A stretch of 64,000 nucleotides of DNA from Crocodylus rhombifer. Its lineage: Eukaryota; Chordata; Crocodylia; Crocodylidae. Below are positions 63,621-64,000 of the stretch, piece by piece. The translations under genes and the position numbers were made by a program. The stretch's first letter is position 1; the number at the start of each line of letters is the position of its first letter. Below the pieces are notes generated by a model. The model had not been told where the DNA came from. It saw nothing but the letters and a program-made list of their open reading frames with translations, and did not search any database. The stretch is from positions 1 to 64,000 of the forward strand of contig JAVSML010020440.1 of NCBI GenBank assembly GCA_038503035.1, written 5' to 3'.

Positions 63621-64000
63621 CAATCAGAGGCATGGAGGACTCATCATGCTTCCCCATGAAAATGGCACTGGATGCTGCACTGGGACTGCAAAATATGGAG
63701 ACAGTCTCTGTGAATTAGGTAGGTCCCTAATCATGAGTGGCTGACCACTAGGAAGAGGTTATTGCATGTTACAGTTAATATAGTTCCCAATGAACTAGCT
63801 CAACAATATTCTCCATTGGGTCATAATCAGATATAATCAAAATTAGGTAGTCATTTTAGGCTGTTTGACACAAGAGCAGCCTTCTGACTTGCTGTTAATG
63901 TTACATTGCCCATTTCTTTAAATGCAGAGGTCTAACTTCTTGTTTTCTTTGTACCCATTATGTTTCATAACAGCAGTAAGATGTTTCAGGTTGCACATTT
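63621..64000. other. window end, nothing recognised
   Basis: AT-rich DNA without a recognisable feature. Confidence 0.6.

Noticed and set aside
1..64000. Second host gene, CRISPR array, operon, phage or defence system
   Set aside because: All remaining open frames are transposon remnants or composition effects. There are no evenly spaced repeats with unique spacers and no conserved gene cluster.

Overview
This is an intron-rich, repeat-rich stretch of a sauropsid nuclear genome, most likely a crocodilian. A turtle is the main alternative. The reasons are the very high density of CR1 LINE copies on both strands, many hAT-type and TA-flanked non-autonomous DNA transposons, no L1 or Alu, and a single vertebrate gene spread over about 42 kb. 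A 10-N assembly gap lies at 12858-12867. I saw no bacterial, phage or CRISPR feature.

The one host gene is LYPLAL1 (lysophospholipase-like 1, an alpha/beta serine hydrolase), complete on the + strand. It has five coding exons: 3837-3921, 6467-6566, 25263-25432, 44963-45078 and 45818-46057. All introns are GT-AG and all phases agree. They join to 711 nt, or 236 residues plus a stop. The Ser-Asp-His triad is complete (Ser122 in GFSMG, Asp177, His209). The gene starts in a CpG-rich promoter with a perfect NRF1-type palindrome and no obvious TATA box.

Layout: 1-1085 is a minus-strand CR1 with ORF1 esterase and endonuclease remnants. 1086-3260 is non-coding upstream flank. 3270-4080 is promoter, CpG island and exon 1. 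Introns 1-3 (3922-44962) hold CR1 copies, hAT elements, TA-flanked MITEs, an LTR-like element, microsatellites and unclassified repeats. Intron 4 is only 739 bp. From 46058 to the end there is the LYPLAL1 3' end followed by gene-free, repeat-dominated DNA.

The most informative part is the nesting of mobile elements. Directly behind the stop codon one CR1 is cut into four pieces by three later insertions, two of them hAT elements with 8-bp target duplications. In the other direction, CR1 copies sit inside hAT or MITE elements at 8829-9409, 30951-31403, 40300-42190 and 54165-54422. A MITE within a MITE lies at 21495-22348. For one MITE family the window contains both a CR1-filled and an empty copy. 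I found no evidence of a new multi-gene system. The novelty here is transposon archaeology and a few unexplained repeat or palindrome structures.
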